Counted from the first letter of the stretch, positions 46,115 through 56,093 are shown. The stretch: 64,000 nt of DNA from Granulosicoccus antarcticus IMCC3135 (GCF_002215215.1 NZ_CP018632.1:700001-764000), one strand, 5' to 3'. A program made the numbers and translations. Notes: a model not told the origin generated them from the sequence alone.

Positions 46115-47845
46115 ATGAATAGACGAATACCTATGGTTGCGTGCCTGATTGCAACGGTGCTTTCATCGCCCGTGGCACTGGCACAGGAAGCTGCAATCTA
46201 TAGTGGCGCTGACAGGATTCACCCGGTTTGGGCCAGGCAGGCAATGGTGTCAGTGCAGGAGCGAGTGGCGGCCCAGATAGGTCTGGACATTCTTGCGAAG
46301 GGCGGTAATGCCGTCGATGCCAGTGTTGCCATCGCGTTAGCCATGGCTGTAACTTTGCCGCGTGCAGGCAATCTGGGAGGTGGTGGATTCATGATGGTTC
46401 ATGAAGCCAAAACAGGAGAGACCAAAGCGATTGATTATCGTGAAATGGCTCCCGCCAGTGCAACTCGTGACATGTACCTTGATGCCAACGGTGATGCTGA
46501 CAGTAAATTGTCGCGATTTCATGGGCTGGCTGTGGGTGTTCCCGGAACAGTTGCAGGCATGCAAGTCGCGCTGGATACCTATGGCAGCATGAGTCTGGCA
46601 GACGTCATCCAACCAGCGGTCAAACTGGCAGAAGAAGGCATTGTGGTTACCGCAGATCTTGCTGACAGTTTGAAGGGGCTTGAGAGTCGACTGAAAGCCT
46701 GGCCATCATCGGCAGCTATTTTCTACAAAGACGATGGCAGCTTCTATGAGCCTGGCGATATTCTGAAGCAGCCGGATCTTGCAGCAACACTCAAGCGTAT
46801 TGCAGAGCAAGGTCCGGATGGATTTTACAAGGGTGACACTGCAGAAAAAATATCGGCATCTGTGCAGAAAGCAGGTGGTGGCATGAGTGTTGAAGATCTG
46901 GCCAATTATAAGGTGGAGATTCGTGAGCCTGTAACGGGCGACTATCGAGGTTATGAGATCGTATCCATGCCACCACCAAGCTCTGGCGGCACGCATATAG
47001 TGCAAATCCTGAATACGCTCGAGGGCTACCCGCTTGGCTTCCTGGGACATAACTCGGCGGAAACTATTCACCTGATGGCAGAGTCCATGAAGCGCGCCTA
47101 CGCTGATCGCTCCGAGTATCTGGGTGATCCTGATTTTGTCGATGTGCCGGTAGCGGAGCTGACATCCAAAGCATACGCAGCTGATACCCGCAAAGAGATC
47201 AGCCTGAACATGACAACGCCTTCAGCATCCATTGCACCTGCTGACCTTGTTCCCTACGAAAGTAATGAGACAACGCATTTTTCAGTGGTGGACAAGGATG
47301 GGAATGCGGTTTCCAACACATACACGATCAACTTCTCCTACGGCTCAGGCATGGTCGCCGACGGTACGGGTGTGCTGATGAATAATGAGATGGATGATTT
47401 CTCGGCCAAGCCAGGTGTGCCTAACGGTTACGGTCTGATCGGTGGTGATGCCAATGCGGTGGAGGCGGGTAAAAGACCCTTGTCTTCCATGAGTCCGACC
47501 ATGGTTCTCAAGGATGGTGATGTCTATCTGGTGACCGGTAGTCCTGGCGGATCAAGGATTATCACCACAACGCTGCAGGTCATTCTCAATGTAGTCGATC
47601 ACGGCATGAACATCGCCGAGGCAACGGTTGCGCCAAGGATTCATCACCAATGGTTGCCGGATGTGCTGCGTGTGGAGGAGGGTATTAGTCAGGATACTAT
47701 TGCCTTGCTGGAGGCCAAAGGTCATGACGTGGATCTGAAAGATGTCATGGGTTCCACTCAATCAATCCAGGTCGACAAAGAGAACGGCTTTCTATTCGGC
47801 TTTTCTGACACGCGTCAGGCGGGTGCTGCAACTTTGGGTTATTGA
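46115..47845 (+). CDS. ggt: Gamma-glutamyltransferase
   Basis: 576 residues from ATG 46115, chosen for its GGAGAG and the signal peptide MNRRIPMVACLIATVLSSPVALA that follows. The autocatalytic cleavage site and nucleophile is Thr386 in NETTHFSVVD, equivalent to Thr391 of E. coli Ggt; the large-subunit motif GNLGGGGFMM and the small-subunit SSMSPTMVLKDG and SPGGSRI are present. A periplasmic enzyme that hydrolyses or transfers the gamma-glutamyl group of glutathione. Divergent from the GGDEF/EAL gene across about 100 bases. Confidence 0.94.
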   Translation: MNRRIPMVACLIATVLSSPVALAQEAAIYSGADRIHPVWARQAMVSVQERVAAQIGLDILAKGGNAVDASVAIALAMAVTLPRAGNLGGGGFMMVHEAKTGETKAIDYREMAPASATRDMYLDANGDADSKLSRFHGLAVGVPGTVAGMQVALDTYGSMSLADVIQPAVKLAEEGIVVTADLADSLKGLESRLKAWPSSAAIFYKDDGSFYEPGDILKQPDLAATLKRIAEQGPDGFYKGDTAEKISASVQKAGGGMSVEDLANYKVEIREPVTGDYRGYEIVSMPPPSSGGTHIVQILNTLEGYPLGFLGHNSAETIHLMAESMKRAYADRSEYLGDPDFVDVPVAELTSKAYAADTRKEISLNMTTPSASIAPADLVPYESNETTHFSVVDKDGNAVSNTYTINFSYGSGMVADGTGVLMNNEMDDFSAKPGVPNGYGLIGGDANAVEAGKRPLSSMSPTMVLKDGDVYLVTGSPGGSRIITTTLQVILNVVDHGMNIAEATVAPRIHHQWLPDVLRVEEGISQDTIALLEAKGHDVDLKDVMGSTQSIQVDKENGFLFGFSDTRQAGAATLGY

Positions 47846-47954
47846 GCATGCATTCTCTACAACCGCTATTGCCAATGACCACGCGTCTGCAGTAGTTTGG
47901 TGCTGAAAGATGCGATACCACGAGTAACTCGAACCTACTGCAAAGGAGATATTA

Positions 47955-48167
47955 ATGAACGATGACAGTCATGTGTACAAGAAAGTCGATCTGGTTGGTA
48001 GTTCAACAGAATCCATTGAAGGCGCGGTAAGCAACGCGGTTGAGCGTGCCAGTAAAACACTGAACAATCTCAATTGGTTCGAAATTGTACAAGTGCGTGG
48101 ACACATCGAGGATGGCAAGGTTGCTCACTATCAGGTAGAGCTTAAAGTGGGTTTCAGGCTCGACTGA
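47955..48167 (+). CDS. Dodecin (flavin-storage protein)
   Basis: 70 residues with a strong AAAGGAGA ribosome-binding site. The dodecin pattern is clear: [20 protein letters not shown], then [20 protein letters not shown] with the flavin-stacking Trp, and [11 protein letters not shown] at the end. Dodecins assemble as 12-mers that bind riboflavin or FMN. Location near a FAD-using BLUF gene is suggestive only. Confidence 0.92.
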   Translation: MNDDSHVYKKVDLVGSSTESIEGAVSNAVERASKTLNNLNWFEIVQVRGHIEDGKVAHYQVELKVGFRLD

Positions 48168-48183
48168 TCAGGAGTATGTTTGT

Positions 48184-48217
48184 ACGGGTAAATCTGCATG
48201 GCTGCAGATTTACCCGT
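48184..48217. terminator. Strong 15-bp hairpin between dodecin and the CreA-like gene
   Basis: A perfect 15-bp stem (48184-48198 with 48203-48217) closes a TGGC loop, between the ends of two convergent genes. There is no U-run on either side, so it may act as a roadblock or mRNA-end protector rather than a classical intrinsic terminator. It is the strongest hairpin I noticed in the window. Confidence 0.65.
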
Positions 48218-48255
48218 CAAATCAAGAAAGGTCCGTCAAATTCAGTAGAGATTAT

Positions 48256-48771
48256 CTAGTCTTCCCAAGTCACCTCTTGTCCGTACAGTGGTACGGTCGA
48301 TAAAGCCATTTTGGCTGATCCGTCTTTCACCTGGGTGGCGTGAGAGAGATAGATCAGAGTCTTGCGCTCTTCATCGTATATCCGTGTCACATCAACCGAC
48401 TTCCATAGTAACGATGTGCGCTTGGAGAAAACCTTCTCGCCGCCGTCGTCTTTTTCTATGTCGCCGATGGTGATGGGTCCGGTCTGACGGCACGAAATGG
48501 CAGAGTTGGAGGGGTCGCTGAAGATCTGGCCGTTACGTACCCGATCCAGCAGTCCGCGATCAAAGTAGGAGACATGGCAGGTCACACCCTTCACTTTCGG
48601 GTCATCTATCGCCTCGATTTTGATGTCACCGCCCAGCCAGTCAACGTTGACATCGCCAATCTCTTCTGCCAAAGCACCACCTGATGAAAGTACTACGGAT
48701 GCCAAGAATGCAAGCGGGGCTGCGTAACGTCTGAATGGGGTTGGTATTCTTGTTTCAAGAGGCATGAGCAT
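48256..48771 (-). CDS. CreA-like periplasmic protein
   Basis: 171 residues from the ATG at 48771, chosen over one 78 bases upstream because the signal peptide begins near here (RYAAPLAFLASVVLSSGGALA). The body has the CreA-family pattern: EIGDVNVDWLGGDIKIEAID with conserved Cys in KGVTCHVSYFDRG and AISCRQTGP, and SLLWKSVDVTRIYD. CreA is an E. coli protein of unknown molecular role, and its homologues are widespread in proteobacteria. Two cysteines probably form a periplasmic disulfide. Confidence 0.85.
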   Translation of the reverse strand: MLMPLETRIPTPFRRYAAPLAFLASVVLSSGGALAEEIGDVNVDWLGGDIKIEAIDDPKVKGVTCHVSYFDRGLLDRVRNGQIFSDPSNSAISCRQTGPITIGDIEKDDGGEKVFSKRTSLLWKSVDVTRIYDEERKTLIYLSHATQVKDGSAKMALSTVPLYGQEVTWED

Positions 48772-49012
48772 GGTCTTCAATTGATGGCTATATCCGTTGG
48801 AAGCATAACAATCTTGGGAGCGGTTGACCGCCACAATCAAAAAATGCATACCATGGATTTAGTAGTGCCTGATACCGACTGTGTTCGCTACTGTCCATGC
48901 TATACCTGCCGCACTTGAACCAATTGCGTCCTGATGTGCTAATTCTGCCTGTACTTCCCCGTGGAGATAGAGCACATCCATGACCGTGCGCAAAACTTCA
49001 TTTCTTCAGGAG

Positions 49013-49219
49013 TCAGTCTTTGAAAACTTCAATACTACAATGCTGGCATCTACGGCGCCACCATGCCACCTTTGAACCTATCTTGCGGTCGCAATTTGGA
49101 TATCGGAGTTGATAGCGGTAGTGAATCGCACAGACAGCGAGCAACAGAAACGCTAGAACAGCAAGCGGTTCTGGAACCCCTACAACATTATTCAGTATTA
49201 TGGCTGCCAAGATAGCCAC
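49013..49219 (-). CDS. Possible small membrane protein with zinc-ribbon-like tail (doubtful)
   Basis: 68 codons. The first 34 residues form one hydrophobic segment (AFLLLAVCAIHY), followed by a Cys-containing basic tail (NCDRKIGSKVAWWRRRCQHC) that resembles half-degenerate zinc ribbons. It overlaps the end of the decayed frame at 49188 in another register, has no clear ribosome-binding site, and could be chance. The VPEPLAVLAF stretch recalls PEP-CTERM signals but is in the wrong position. Confidence 0.3.
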   Translation of the reverse strand: MAILAAIILNNVVGVPEPLAVLAFLLLAVCAIHYRYQLRYPNCDRKIGSKVAWWRRRCQHCSIEVFKD

Positions 49220-49481
49220 CTAGCGGGCTGTCCAGGTGATGTCCAAGCTCCTCGTTGAAGACGTTCTGTAATAGTGCAGGCTTGTCCGGCAGGCGGGCAT
49301 CAAGATAGATGGTTCCACCATCTTCCGGAGAGTAGGCGCCATAATTGGTTGCCCCTAGACTCTCGGCATCGACAAAGCGAATGTTTGCGGGAAGCGGCGT
49401 ATCGCCAGAGAGGATTTGTGTCGCGAGATGCTCGATTTGCTCGGGACTTGCTTTATCACCGAAGGCTGCTGTAACAGTTTG
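49188..49481 (-). pseudogene. Remnant of a larger protein with EELGHHLD motif
   Basis: A 97-codon open stretch bounded by stop codons on both sides (TGA at 49484-49482, TAA at 49190-49188) and without a start codon. The translation is clearly protein-like: GATNYGAYSPEDGGTIYLDA, then ALLQNVFNEELGHHLDSPLG, the kind of Glu-Glu-x-Gly-His-His motif found in large calcium-binding or hemolysin-like surface proteins. Both ends of the parent gene are lost, so this is a decayed fragment. Confidence 0.55.
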
Positions 49482-49840
49482 TCAGCGGTACCTGCCTGCG
49501 ATGGCAAAGAGTGACTTGAGGTGTCGTTTTTTAGCCTGACAGATCTGTTAACGGTGGCAATGCTGTTCATCAATGTGCCGTGCTGTGTTCAGTTGCATTC
49601 GATGCTAGTCAGATCCAGAAGTTAGCATTATAAGGAAAAACCCTATTGTTTCCAAAATGTCATCTATGTGCTGCCGCTGACGCGATCTGGAAATTTGGAC
49701 TGAATCGAGGAATGCGTGCCACAATTCAAGGATGCTCACCTCGATTTGGTGGACTCAGTCACGACTGTGTACTGGTTCTGTCTATACTACCTGCGCAAAA
49801 CACGCTCTCTTTTGGCTAGCGATCAAGGAATCACAGCAAA

Positions 49841-52081
49841 ATGTCAGATAAAAAGCAGAAAATCATCTACACCGGTACTGACGAGGCGCCGTTGCTCGCT
49901 ACGGCCTCATTGCTCCCGATAATTCGAACCTTTACCTCTGCGGTCGGTATCGATGTGGAGCTTAGCGACATCTCGGTGGCAGCTCGGATGTTGGGGGAGT
50001 TTTCCGAGTTTCTGACCGAGGAGCAGCGCGTTCCTGACAATCTTGCTGAACTGGCTCGTCTGACGCTTGAGTCTGATACCAATATCATCAAGTTGCCCAA
50101 TATCAGTGCATCAGTACAACAACTGAAAGCCTGCATCAAGGAGCTTCAGGCCAAAGGCTACGCCTTGCCTGACTTTCCAGAAGATCCGCAAACCGATGAA
50201 GAGCTACAGCTGCGAACTCGCTATGGGAAGATCATCGGTAGTGCGGTCAACCCGGTACTGCGAGAAGGTAACTCGGACCGTCGAGCCCCTAAGGCGGTCA
50301 AGGAATTTGCCAGAAAGCACCCGCATTCCATGAGCGAATGGAAGCAATGGTCACGCACACATGTTTCTCATATGCATGGTGGTGATTTCTATGACGGCGA
50401 GCAGTCCATGGTTCTGGACAAGGACCGCAAAGTAAAAATGGAAGTTGTCACCGATAGTGGCAAGACTGAGGTTCTGAAAGCCGAGATTCCGTTGTTGAAG
50501 AGCGAAATCATTGACCTGATGTTCATGAGCAAGAAAGAACTGTGCGAGTTCTACGAGCGCGAGATGGAAGACTGCCGACAGTCAGGCATTCTGTTTTCAC
50601 TGCACGTCAAAGCCACCATGATGAAGGTCTCGCACCCAATTGTTTTTGGTCATGCGGTGAAGATCTATTACAAGGACGCATTTGCCAAGCACGGTGAGTT
50701 GTTTGATGAGCTGGGTATCAATGTCAACAATGGTATGGCGACTTTGTACGAGAAAATCGCCGAACTTCCAGCCTCCAAACGAGAAGAGATCGAACGCGAT
50801 CTGCGCGCCTGCCAGGAGCATCGTCCAAGTCTTGCCATGGTGGACTCCTCCAGAGGAATCACCAACTTTCACTCGCCCAGTGATGTCATCGTCGATGCCT
50901 CCATGCCCGCCATGATTCGTTCCGGTGGTCAGATGTGGGGCGGTGATGGCAAGCTCTATGACTGCAAGGCGGTGATGCCGGAATCCACTTTCGCCCGTAT
51001 CTATCAGGAAATGATCAATTTCTGTAAATGGCATGGCAACTTCGATCCAGTCACCATGGGTACTGTGCCCAACGTCGGATTGATGGCGCAGAAGGCAGAA
51101 GAATACGGCTCGCACGACAAGACATTCGAAACCTCAGAGCCGGGCGTTGCTCGAATCACAGATGTGGAGACAGGTGAAGTATTGCTGGAGCAACGTGTCG
51201 AGGAAGGTGATATCTGGCGTATGTGCCAGACTAAAGACGCACCTATCCAGGATTGGATCAAGCTGGCTGTCAGGCGCGCACGAGAGTCTGATACCCCCGT
51301 GGTTTTCTGGCTGGACCCTTACCGTCCACACGAAAACGAACTGATCAAGAAAGTCGAAGCCTGCCTCAAGGATCATGATACCGAAGGCCTCGATATCCAG
51401 ATCATGTCGCAAGTCCGTGCCATGCGTTACACGCTGGAGCGAGTGGTTCGAGGCCTCGATACAATCTCTGCAACAGGTAATATACTGCGTGATTATCTGA
51501 CGGATCTTTTCCCCATACTCGAATTGGGTACTAGTGCCAAGATGCTTTCCATCGTACCGTTGATGGCTGGTGGTGGTCTGTTTGAGACCGGTGCTGGTGG
51601 TTCTGCGCCGAAGCACGTCCAGCAATTAGTGGAAGAGAATCACCTGCGTTGGGATTCACTGGGTGAATTCCTGGCTCTGGCGGCATCCATCGAAGAGCTG
51701 AGTCTCAAGTTTGACAACAGCAAAGCCGGGATTCTGGCCTCAACGCTGGATGCGGCTACGGGCCGGTTACTGGACAACAACAGGTCTCCATCCCGCAAGG
51801 TAGGTGAGCTGGACAACCGGGGAAGCCATTTTTATCTGAGTCTCTACTGGGCAGAAGAGCTGGTCAAGCAAAGCGCGGATAAGGATCTGGCTGAGCATTT
51901 CAAGCCACTTTTTGAGCAACTGTCCAGCAAAGAAGAGCAGATCGTCAAGGAGCTTGCCGAAGTACAAGGCAAGGCCGTTGATATTGGTGGTTACTACCTC
52001 TCGGATCCTGAGCTGCGCAAAGCGGTGATGCGTCCTAGCGGAACGTTTAATGAAATCATGGACAGTGCCAGCTCCAGCTGA
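49841..52081 (+). CDS. icd: Monomeric NADP-dependent isocitrate dehydrogenase
   Basis: 746 residues, the length of the monomeric (type II) enzyme and nearly twice that of dimeric Icd. Family segments include [20 protein letters not shown] at the start, [39 protein letters not shown] and [20 protein letters not shown]. It converts isocitrate to 2-oxoglutarate in the TCA cycle with NADP+. Single gene with its own promoter region and no operon partner. Confidence 0.95.
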   Translation: MSDKKQKIIYTGTDEAPLLATASLLPIIRTFTSAVGIDVELSDISVAARMLGEFSEFLTEEQRVPDNLAELARLTLESDTNIIKLPNISASVQQLKACIKELQAKGYALPDFPEDPQTDEELQLRTRYGKIIGSAVNPVLREGNSDRRAPKAVKEFARKHPHSMSEWKQWSRTHVSHMHGGDFYDGEQSMVLDKDRKVKMEVVTDSGKTEVLKAEIPLLKSEIIDLMFMSKKELCEFYEREMEDCRQSGILFSLHVKATMMKVSHPIVFGHAVKIYYKDAFAKHGELFDELGINVNNGMATLYEKIAELPASKREEIERDLRACQEHRPSLAMVDSSRGITNFHSPSDVIVDASMPAMIRSGGQMWGGDGKLYDCKAVMPESTFARIYQEMINFCKWHGNFDPVTMGTVPNVGLMAQKAEEYGSHDKTFETSEPGVARITDVETGEVLLEQRVEEGDIWRMCQTKDAPIQDWIKLAVRRARESDTPVVFWLDPYRPHENELIKKVEACLKDHDTEGLDIQIMSQVRAMRYTLERVVRGLDTISATGNILRDYLTDLFPILELGTSAKMLSIVPLMAGGGLFETGAGGSAPKHVQQLVEENHLRWDSLGEFLALAASIEELSLKFDNSKAGILASTLDAATGRLLDNNRSPSRKVGELDNRGSHFYLSLYWAEELVKQSADKDLAEHFKPLFEQLSSKEEQIVKELAEVQGKAVDIGGYYLSDPELRKAVMRPSGTFNEIMDSASSS

Positions 52082-52533
52082 ATCTGTTTCACGCAAGTGA
52101 AGTGAGGAAGCCGCGTAATTTCAACTTTTGCCAATAGGTGGGTGGTTGGAATTGCGCGGTGCAGTATTGTTTGTTTCAGGGTTCGTGCAATAAAGACTTG
52201 TTTCACGAGCCCTTAAAGCCTGGGTGCGTCTGAACATTATCAAGGGATGCTAGGCGTGTATCACAATTCGGCTGAATAATGCAGGTGCTTTGTGATGCAG
52301 TTCTCAAGGTGCCACCTGTTGCAACGCAGCGATTCTGTGTGCACGAATTGTGTGCTGGAGCTCAGGATTACAGGATAGTAGGGTTTCCTATCTATCTCGT
52401 ATAGCCGCATTCCCCTAATCTATGGGGAGTGTCGACGCTATGGAGGGGTGTTGGCTTCATCAGCCAATTTACGCAGGGGACTTTTGCGAGTCTGCGTACT
52501 CTTTCAAGAGTGGCTATTCAAGGTAACTTGCCC
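52082..52533. other. Intergenic region between icd and the M23 peptidase gene
   Basis: 450 bases without a convincing gene. An imperfect inverted repeat (about 52178-52188 AGGGTTCGTG with CACGAGCCCT near 52204-52213) lies about 100 bases after icd and could be a terminator without a U-tract. A GTG start at 52429 is in frame with the peptidase gene, but the extra 35 residues lack any export feature. Confidence 0.5.
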
Positions 52534-53220
52534 ATGCCATTCACCATGCATTCGAAACTTCACAGCGCTCCATCTTCCACTGTTCGTTCTGTTCGCAATA
52601 CTCTGGCGTTCAGTTTTTCTGTCTTCGTGGCTGCTGGCTGTGCGACGGCTGATATACGTGAAGGACTCATCAAGGTATCTGAAGGTGTGCAGGAGGGCAT
52701 CAACAAAGTAACGACAAAAGGCCCTGGTTCCGCCAATAATGGAGCGAGCGATGCCTTGGCTGTGGTGAGTAAATATCCGCTTAATGAAGCCCCTCATACA
52801 CTGATGAAAAAGCCTGTTGCTGAAGGAAGGTTAACCTCAGGACATGGGTATCGATTCAGCCCTACCGGAGTTCCGATTCCCAAAAAGCACAAGGGGGTTG
52901 ATTATTCTGCGCCGGCAGGCACGCCAGTCTATGCAGCTGGCAACGGCACCATTACAAAGCTCTACGAGAGCAAGAGCTATGGCAACTATATTCGCATAGC
53001 GCATGAGAACGATTTCTTCACAGCCTACGCTCATATGCAAGCGTTCGCGGATGGCTTGGATGTCGGCTCAGCGGTCACCAAAGGACAGATAATCGGAAAT
53101 GTGGGCTCCACAGGTCGCTCCAGTGGAAATCATCTGCATTTCGAATTACTGCACAAGAGCAGTTTCATTGATCCATTGTTCGAATACACTCCGGCGACTG
53201 TGCAATCAGCTTCTCAATAG
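52534..53220 (+). CDS. M23-family peptidase (LytM/NlpD-like), putative lipoprotein
   Basis: 228 residues from ATG 52534 (AAGG upstream). A hydrophobic segment ending FVAAGC gives a plausible lipobox, then a spacer containing a short coiled part (LIKVSEGVQEGINKV). The C-terminal LytM domain has zinc-ligand motifs HKGVDY and HLHFE and the GNHLHFELL ending; the GTPVYAAGNGTITKLY strand is typical. It would cut peptidoglycan peptides or, if used as an activator, assist an amidase. Its metal-site residues look intact. Confidence 0.85.
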   Translation: MPFTMHSKLHSAPSSTVRSVRNTLAFSFSVFVAAGCATADIREGLIKVSEGVQEGINKVTTKGPGSANNGASDALAVVSKYPLNEAPHTLMKKPVAEGRLTSGHGYRFSPTGVPIPKKHKGVDYSAPAGTPVYAAGNGTITKLYESKSYGNYIRIAHENDFFTAYAHMQAFADGLDVGSAVTKGQIIGNVGSTGRSSGNHLHFELLHKSSFIDPLFEYTPATVQSASQ

Positions 53221-53267
53221 AGTGGCAGGTATTGCCAAGGTTGCTTGCCCCACCCCGGATTCGATCG

Positions 53268-54080
53268 TCAGAAAGTGAGCTTGTCAGAATAAGCGATGAT
53301 ATTCGCCAGGCCTGCATAGTAAAGCAGCTGATTCCGGTTGATGGTAGGCGGGTCTATTGGGCCAACGCCTGATACCTTGCGCCGTATCTTGAGCATGACC
53401 TGCTCCAGGTATTTCTCAGAACGATTCAACTTGCCGGCCATTTCTGCCTGACTTTTTCCGGAGGCCAATCCTGCTAGATATTGAATCTCAAGTTCATTCA
53501 GAGAGCCAAACACGGGCCGTGTAAAGTGACAGAGGAAGCCTGTGTTGGCAGATACCAGATTGTGGAACATTCGCGTCATTGAGTTCAGCATTGGTGAGCG
53601 AGAGTGTTGACGCAGTAGTGCCTGGCTACCGGTCTTGTCTTTGCTTATAAAACTGGCACCTGCTATCGCAACAGGTCCGCAAAGCAGCGGTAAAGTCACT
53701 CCATCGTAGAGTCCATAGTCACGTGACACATTCATGACCTCGCGACTTCTGGCGTCAGCATCCGTATAGGATTTACAGGTGCTGCCCCACCAATGTACAG
53801 GAGCCGAAATGCCGTCTCTAATAGCCTTGATAAGTGGGTCGTCCCGGTCCAGTCGCGCTTCGGCGTAGTAACTCAGTAAATCTACAGAGAATGTGCTGGA
53901 CACCTGGAACAGTGGCTGGAAAGGAGAGTTTTCTTCGAGTACGGCACCGGGAATATAGGAATACAGAAGATCATCAAAACCGAGTTTGTGAACTTCCTTC
54001 TCTAACGCGCGGAAAGCCGAGTCCAAGTCGTTGGCAGCGTAAAGTGCTTCTGCATAGTCGGCTAACTGTAGGTTCGACAT
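53268..54080 (-). CDS. LuxR-family transcriptional regulator with autoinducer-binding-like domain (LuxR solo)
   Basis: 270 residues with a strong SD (GAGGAGG, 4 bases before ATG). The N-terminal two-thirds resemble the acyl-homoserine-lactone-binding fold (LLSYYAEARLDRDDPLIKAI, then APVHWWGS with the Trp and Asp positions of the pocket). The C-terminal LuxR HTH is LNELEIQYLAGLASGKSQAE, then KYLEQVMLKIRRKV. No luxI-type synthase is in the window, so it is a solo receptor, and its ligand may not be a homoserine lactone. It is convergent with the peptidase gene. Confidence 0.82.
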   Translation of the reverse strand: MSNLQLADYAEALYAANDLDSAFRALEKEVHKLGFDDLLYSYIPGAVLEENSPFQPLFQVSSTFSVDLLSYYAEARLDRDDPLIKAIRDGISAPVHWWGSTCKSYTDADARSREVMNVSRDYGLYDGVTLPLLCGPVAIAGASFISKDKTGSQALLRQHSRSPMLNSMTRMFHNLVSANTGFLCHFTRPVFGSLNELEIQYLAGLASGKSQAEMAGKLNRSEKYLEQVMLKIRRKVSGVGPIDPPTINRNQLLYYAGLANIIAYSDKLTF

Positions 54081-54507
54081 CCCACCTCCTCAACTTACTT
54101 AAGTTACCAAAGAGTAATACAGGCAATGGCGCTAGTGAAGCTAAAAGCACCGGGTACTAACAGATATGTGAGTTACATCATCTAAATAATTAGTCGAAAA
54201 CTTGATGTGATTTCAACAGGATGATTTTGATGGGCATCTCTAAAAAAAATGCAATAGCGGAACCTATTCAGGAAGATGTTTTTTACGCTTCCTATACTAA
54301 ATGCTAGTTTTACGACTACGATATTTGAACCTGCAAGATGAGGTATTCAAGGTCTTGGCAGAATGTTATGAAGATTTATCTAAGGGGTTGTTTCACGATC
54401 CCTAAAGTTCGTCTTTGCACCAAAAAAAGGTCGTTATTGTCAGCAACAACCCTTTTCATGATTCAACGCAGCGTTATTGCAATCAGCTGTCTTGATGGCT
54501 AACGGTA
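54081..54507. other. Intergenic region upstream of luxR-type gene
   Basis: 427 bases without a convincing gene, between two minus-strand genes. It should contain the promoter of the LuxR gene and the end of the exported-protein transcript. I saw no strong terminator or operator. A TTGTTTCACGA-type stretch near 54388 resembles one at 52198, see rejected items. Confidence 0.5.
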
Positions 54508-55089
54508 TTAGAAAGTGACACAGATTGCTTGTGCTACAACCTCACCTGAGAACGTAGGAACCGTACATTTGTAAGTGTTGTCCGAGACAAAAGCATCCGC
54601 CTCAACAATGTCGGACGTGGAGCAGGCACCGCCAGACATATACTTTGTATATAACTCCTGATAAGCCCCTTGATAAACGTTAGGGCAGGCGGCCAGACAG
54701 GATTCACCCGGGCCTACATTCGTGCAGGTTTTGTGGACGGTAATGGTGTAGCCGTTTTCTGTATATTGACTGCCAGTACTATCAGTACTCTCGTCAACCG
54801 TAAAATCAACATTGTTCAGATAATTCGTTGTGCCGAAGTTGCCTGCATCATCAAAGGGAACAACGTTGTACTGTCCATTGTCGCTCAATGTGTATTGCTC
54901 TTTGCCTTTGACGGTATCGTAGTAGCGGTAGTCGAAATATATGTTGTAGCCTGTGGCGCCTTCCAGAGAGTCCCAGATCAGTTCATTGCCTTCGGCTCGG
55001 AGATTCTCTACAGAACCCAGTTCGGCTGCGTTGACGCTTGAGAAGGTCAAGGCGGCCAGGGCGAACAGTACGGAGATTATTTTCTTCAT
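54508..55089 (-). CDS. Small exported Cys-rich protein, unknown function
   Basis: 193 residues with an AGAGGA ribosome-binding site. The signal peptide is MKKIISVLFALAALTFSSVNA. The mature part starts with a short fibronectin-III-like strand run (VENLRAEGNELIWDSLEGAT, then GYNIYFDYRYYD), followed by a Thr/Asn-rich middle and six cysteines in the C-terminal 85 residues (KTCTNVGPGESCLAACPNVY and later), likely forming disulfides. No known domain recognised beyond the FN3 resemblance. Lies upstream of the LuxR solo on the same strand; whether it is controlled by it is unknown. Confidence 0.75.
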   Translation of the reverse strand: MKKIISVLFALAALTFSSVNAAELGSVENLRAEGNELIWDSLEGATGYNIYFDYRYYDTVKGKEQYTLSDNGQYNVVPFDDAGNFGTTNYLNNVDFTVDESTDSTGSQYTENGYTITVHKTCTNVGPGESCLAACPNVYQGAYQELYTKYMSGGACSTSDIVEADAFVSDNTYKCTVPTFSGEVVAQAICVTF

Positions 55090-55300
55090 GCGATATAGTC
55101 CTCTGCGAGATTGATATTTTTTGCAGTAATCTGATGCTCATCAACGTCGTTACTGCAAGCCTGTCTCATGCGGTAATTACGTTGCCGGTTCAGTGAGGGT
55201 ATAAAAGCATGTAGTGAGACCGGTGTCACTGATTTCTGACGGTAATAATACGTAGTTGCGAGTGTTTGGGGTTAGTCGAACCGTTCACACAGGACGTTGG

Positions 55301-55900
55301 TCAACGTAGCCAGATTTCAATTAATCCTTCAGAAGGGGATGGCTGGTAGTCTTCAAAATCTTCGATGGATATGTCATCGAACACCAGCCTCATGACGTCA
55401 CCAACCACTTGTCCGGCCTCCCGATCAGCTGGATGGTAGTACCGAATCTGGTTGTGCTCGGGTACGGTGTCAACGATACGTTGTTGTACCTGATCGGCTC
55501 CCAGAGCGGAGAAAAGGGTCGATATCTGTCCTGCCAGGCGCGCCGTTGATTCGGTGGCGTGCATGACAATGCGAGCCGAGTTCACTGCGCCTAATCGGGT
55601 AATAAGCTCTGTTTGCGGGGACAGGTGGTCTGCGTCGACTTCTTTGGCGATGGACGGTAGCTCGAATGAAGAACTGTGGTTGGCTAAGCTTGCAGTATCA
55701 GACAAGGCTGCTGCCGGGGTCGGGATGTCTGAATTCAGTTCTGAATGAACATCAGAGCTCGCACTTACTCTGGGACCGTACACCGTCGCTGACACAGCGA
55801 GAACTGACAGGATACAAACCAGTAAATGAATTCTTTGCCAGGACCACTGTGGTGTTGGCAACGCTTGAGAATATACGGGGTTGCGGATGAGCTGATTCAT
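55301..55900 (-). CDS. Membrane-anchored periplasmic protein with LytR-C-like domain
   Basis: 199 residues with SD GAGGAAAG. One N-terminal helix (LLVCILSVLAVSATVYG, about residues 26-44) is followed by a flexible Ser/Ala-rich linker and a C-terminal alpha/beta domain from about residue 100: SARIVMHATESTARLAGQIS, then IRYYHPADREAGQVVGDV and EGLIEIWLR. This pattern resembles LytR-C/SPOR-like peptidoglycan-associated domains. Function unassigned. Confidence 0.7.
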   Translation of the reverse strand: MNQLIRNPVYSQALPTPQWSWQRIHLLVCILSVLAVSATVYGPRVSASSDVHSELNSDIPTPAAALSDTASLANHSSSFELPSIAKEVDADHLSPQTELITRLGAVNSARIVMHATESTARLAGQISTLFSALGADQVQQRIVDTVPEHNQIRYYHPADREAGQVVGDVMRLVFDDISIEDFEDYQPSPSEGLIEIWLR

Positions 55901-56093
55901 TGTCTTTCCTCGTCAATTGAAGAAAACCTGCATAGTCTGCCGGGAATGAGGGATGGATCCATGCCTGCCATTAAGGCATGAACCCATTCCGATATACACG
56001 CAGCATGCATCATCTTATGCCTGCATCAAGCTCAGTTGCTCATAGCTGCCTGAGTGTTCATGGCCGAGGTAATCCCCGCCAGTTAATAAAAAA

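Larger units (their letters stand above)
48850..49840. other. Gene-poor region with one decayed gene and one doubtful small ORF
   Basis: Nearly 1 kb with no full-length gene. It contains a 97-codon remnant (49188-49481, minus) and an overlapping 68-codon frame (49013-49219, minus), annotated separately. The last ~100 bases form the upstream region of the isocitrate dehydrogenase gene, with a -10-like TATACT near 49786 and AAGGA before its ATG. Confidence 0.6.

Noticed and set aside
49013-49219. VPEP plus hydrophobic segment resembling a PEP-CTERM signal
   Set aside because: The motif is at the N-terminal side and followed by 30 more residues, whereas true PEP-CTERM signals end the protein.
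52198-54407. Near-identical stretch TTGTTTCACGA(G/T)CCCT(T)AAAG at 52198 and 54388
   Set aside because: Two copies with one mismatch and one indel are close to what chance allows in 64 kb, and no structure or third copy supports a repeat family.
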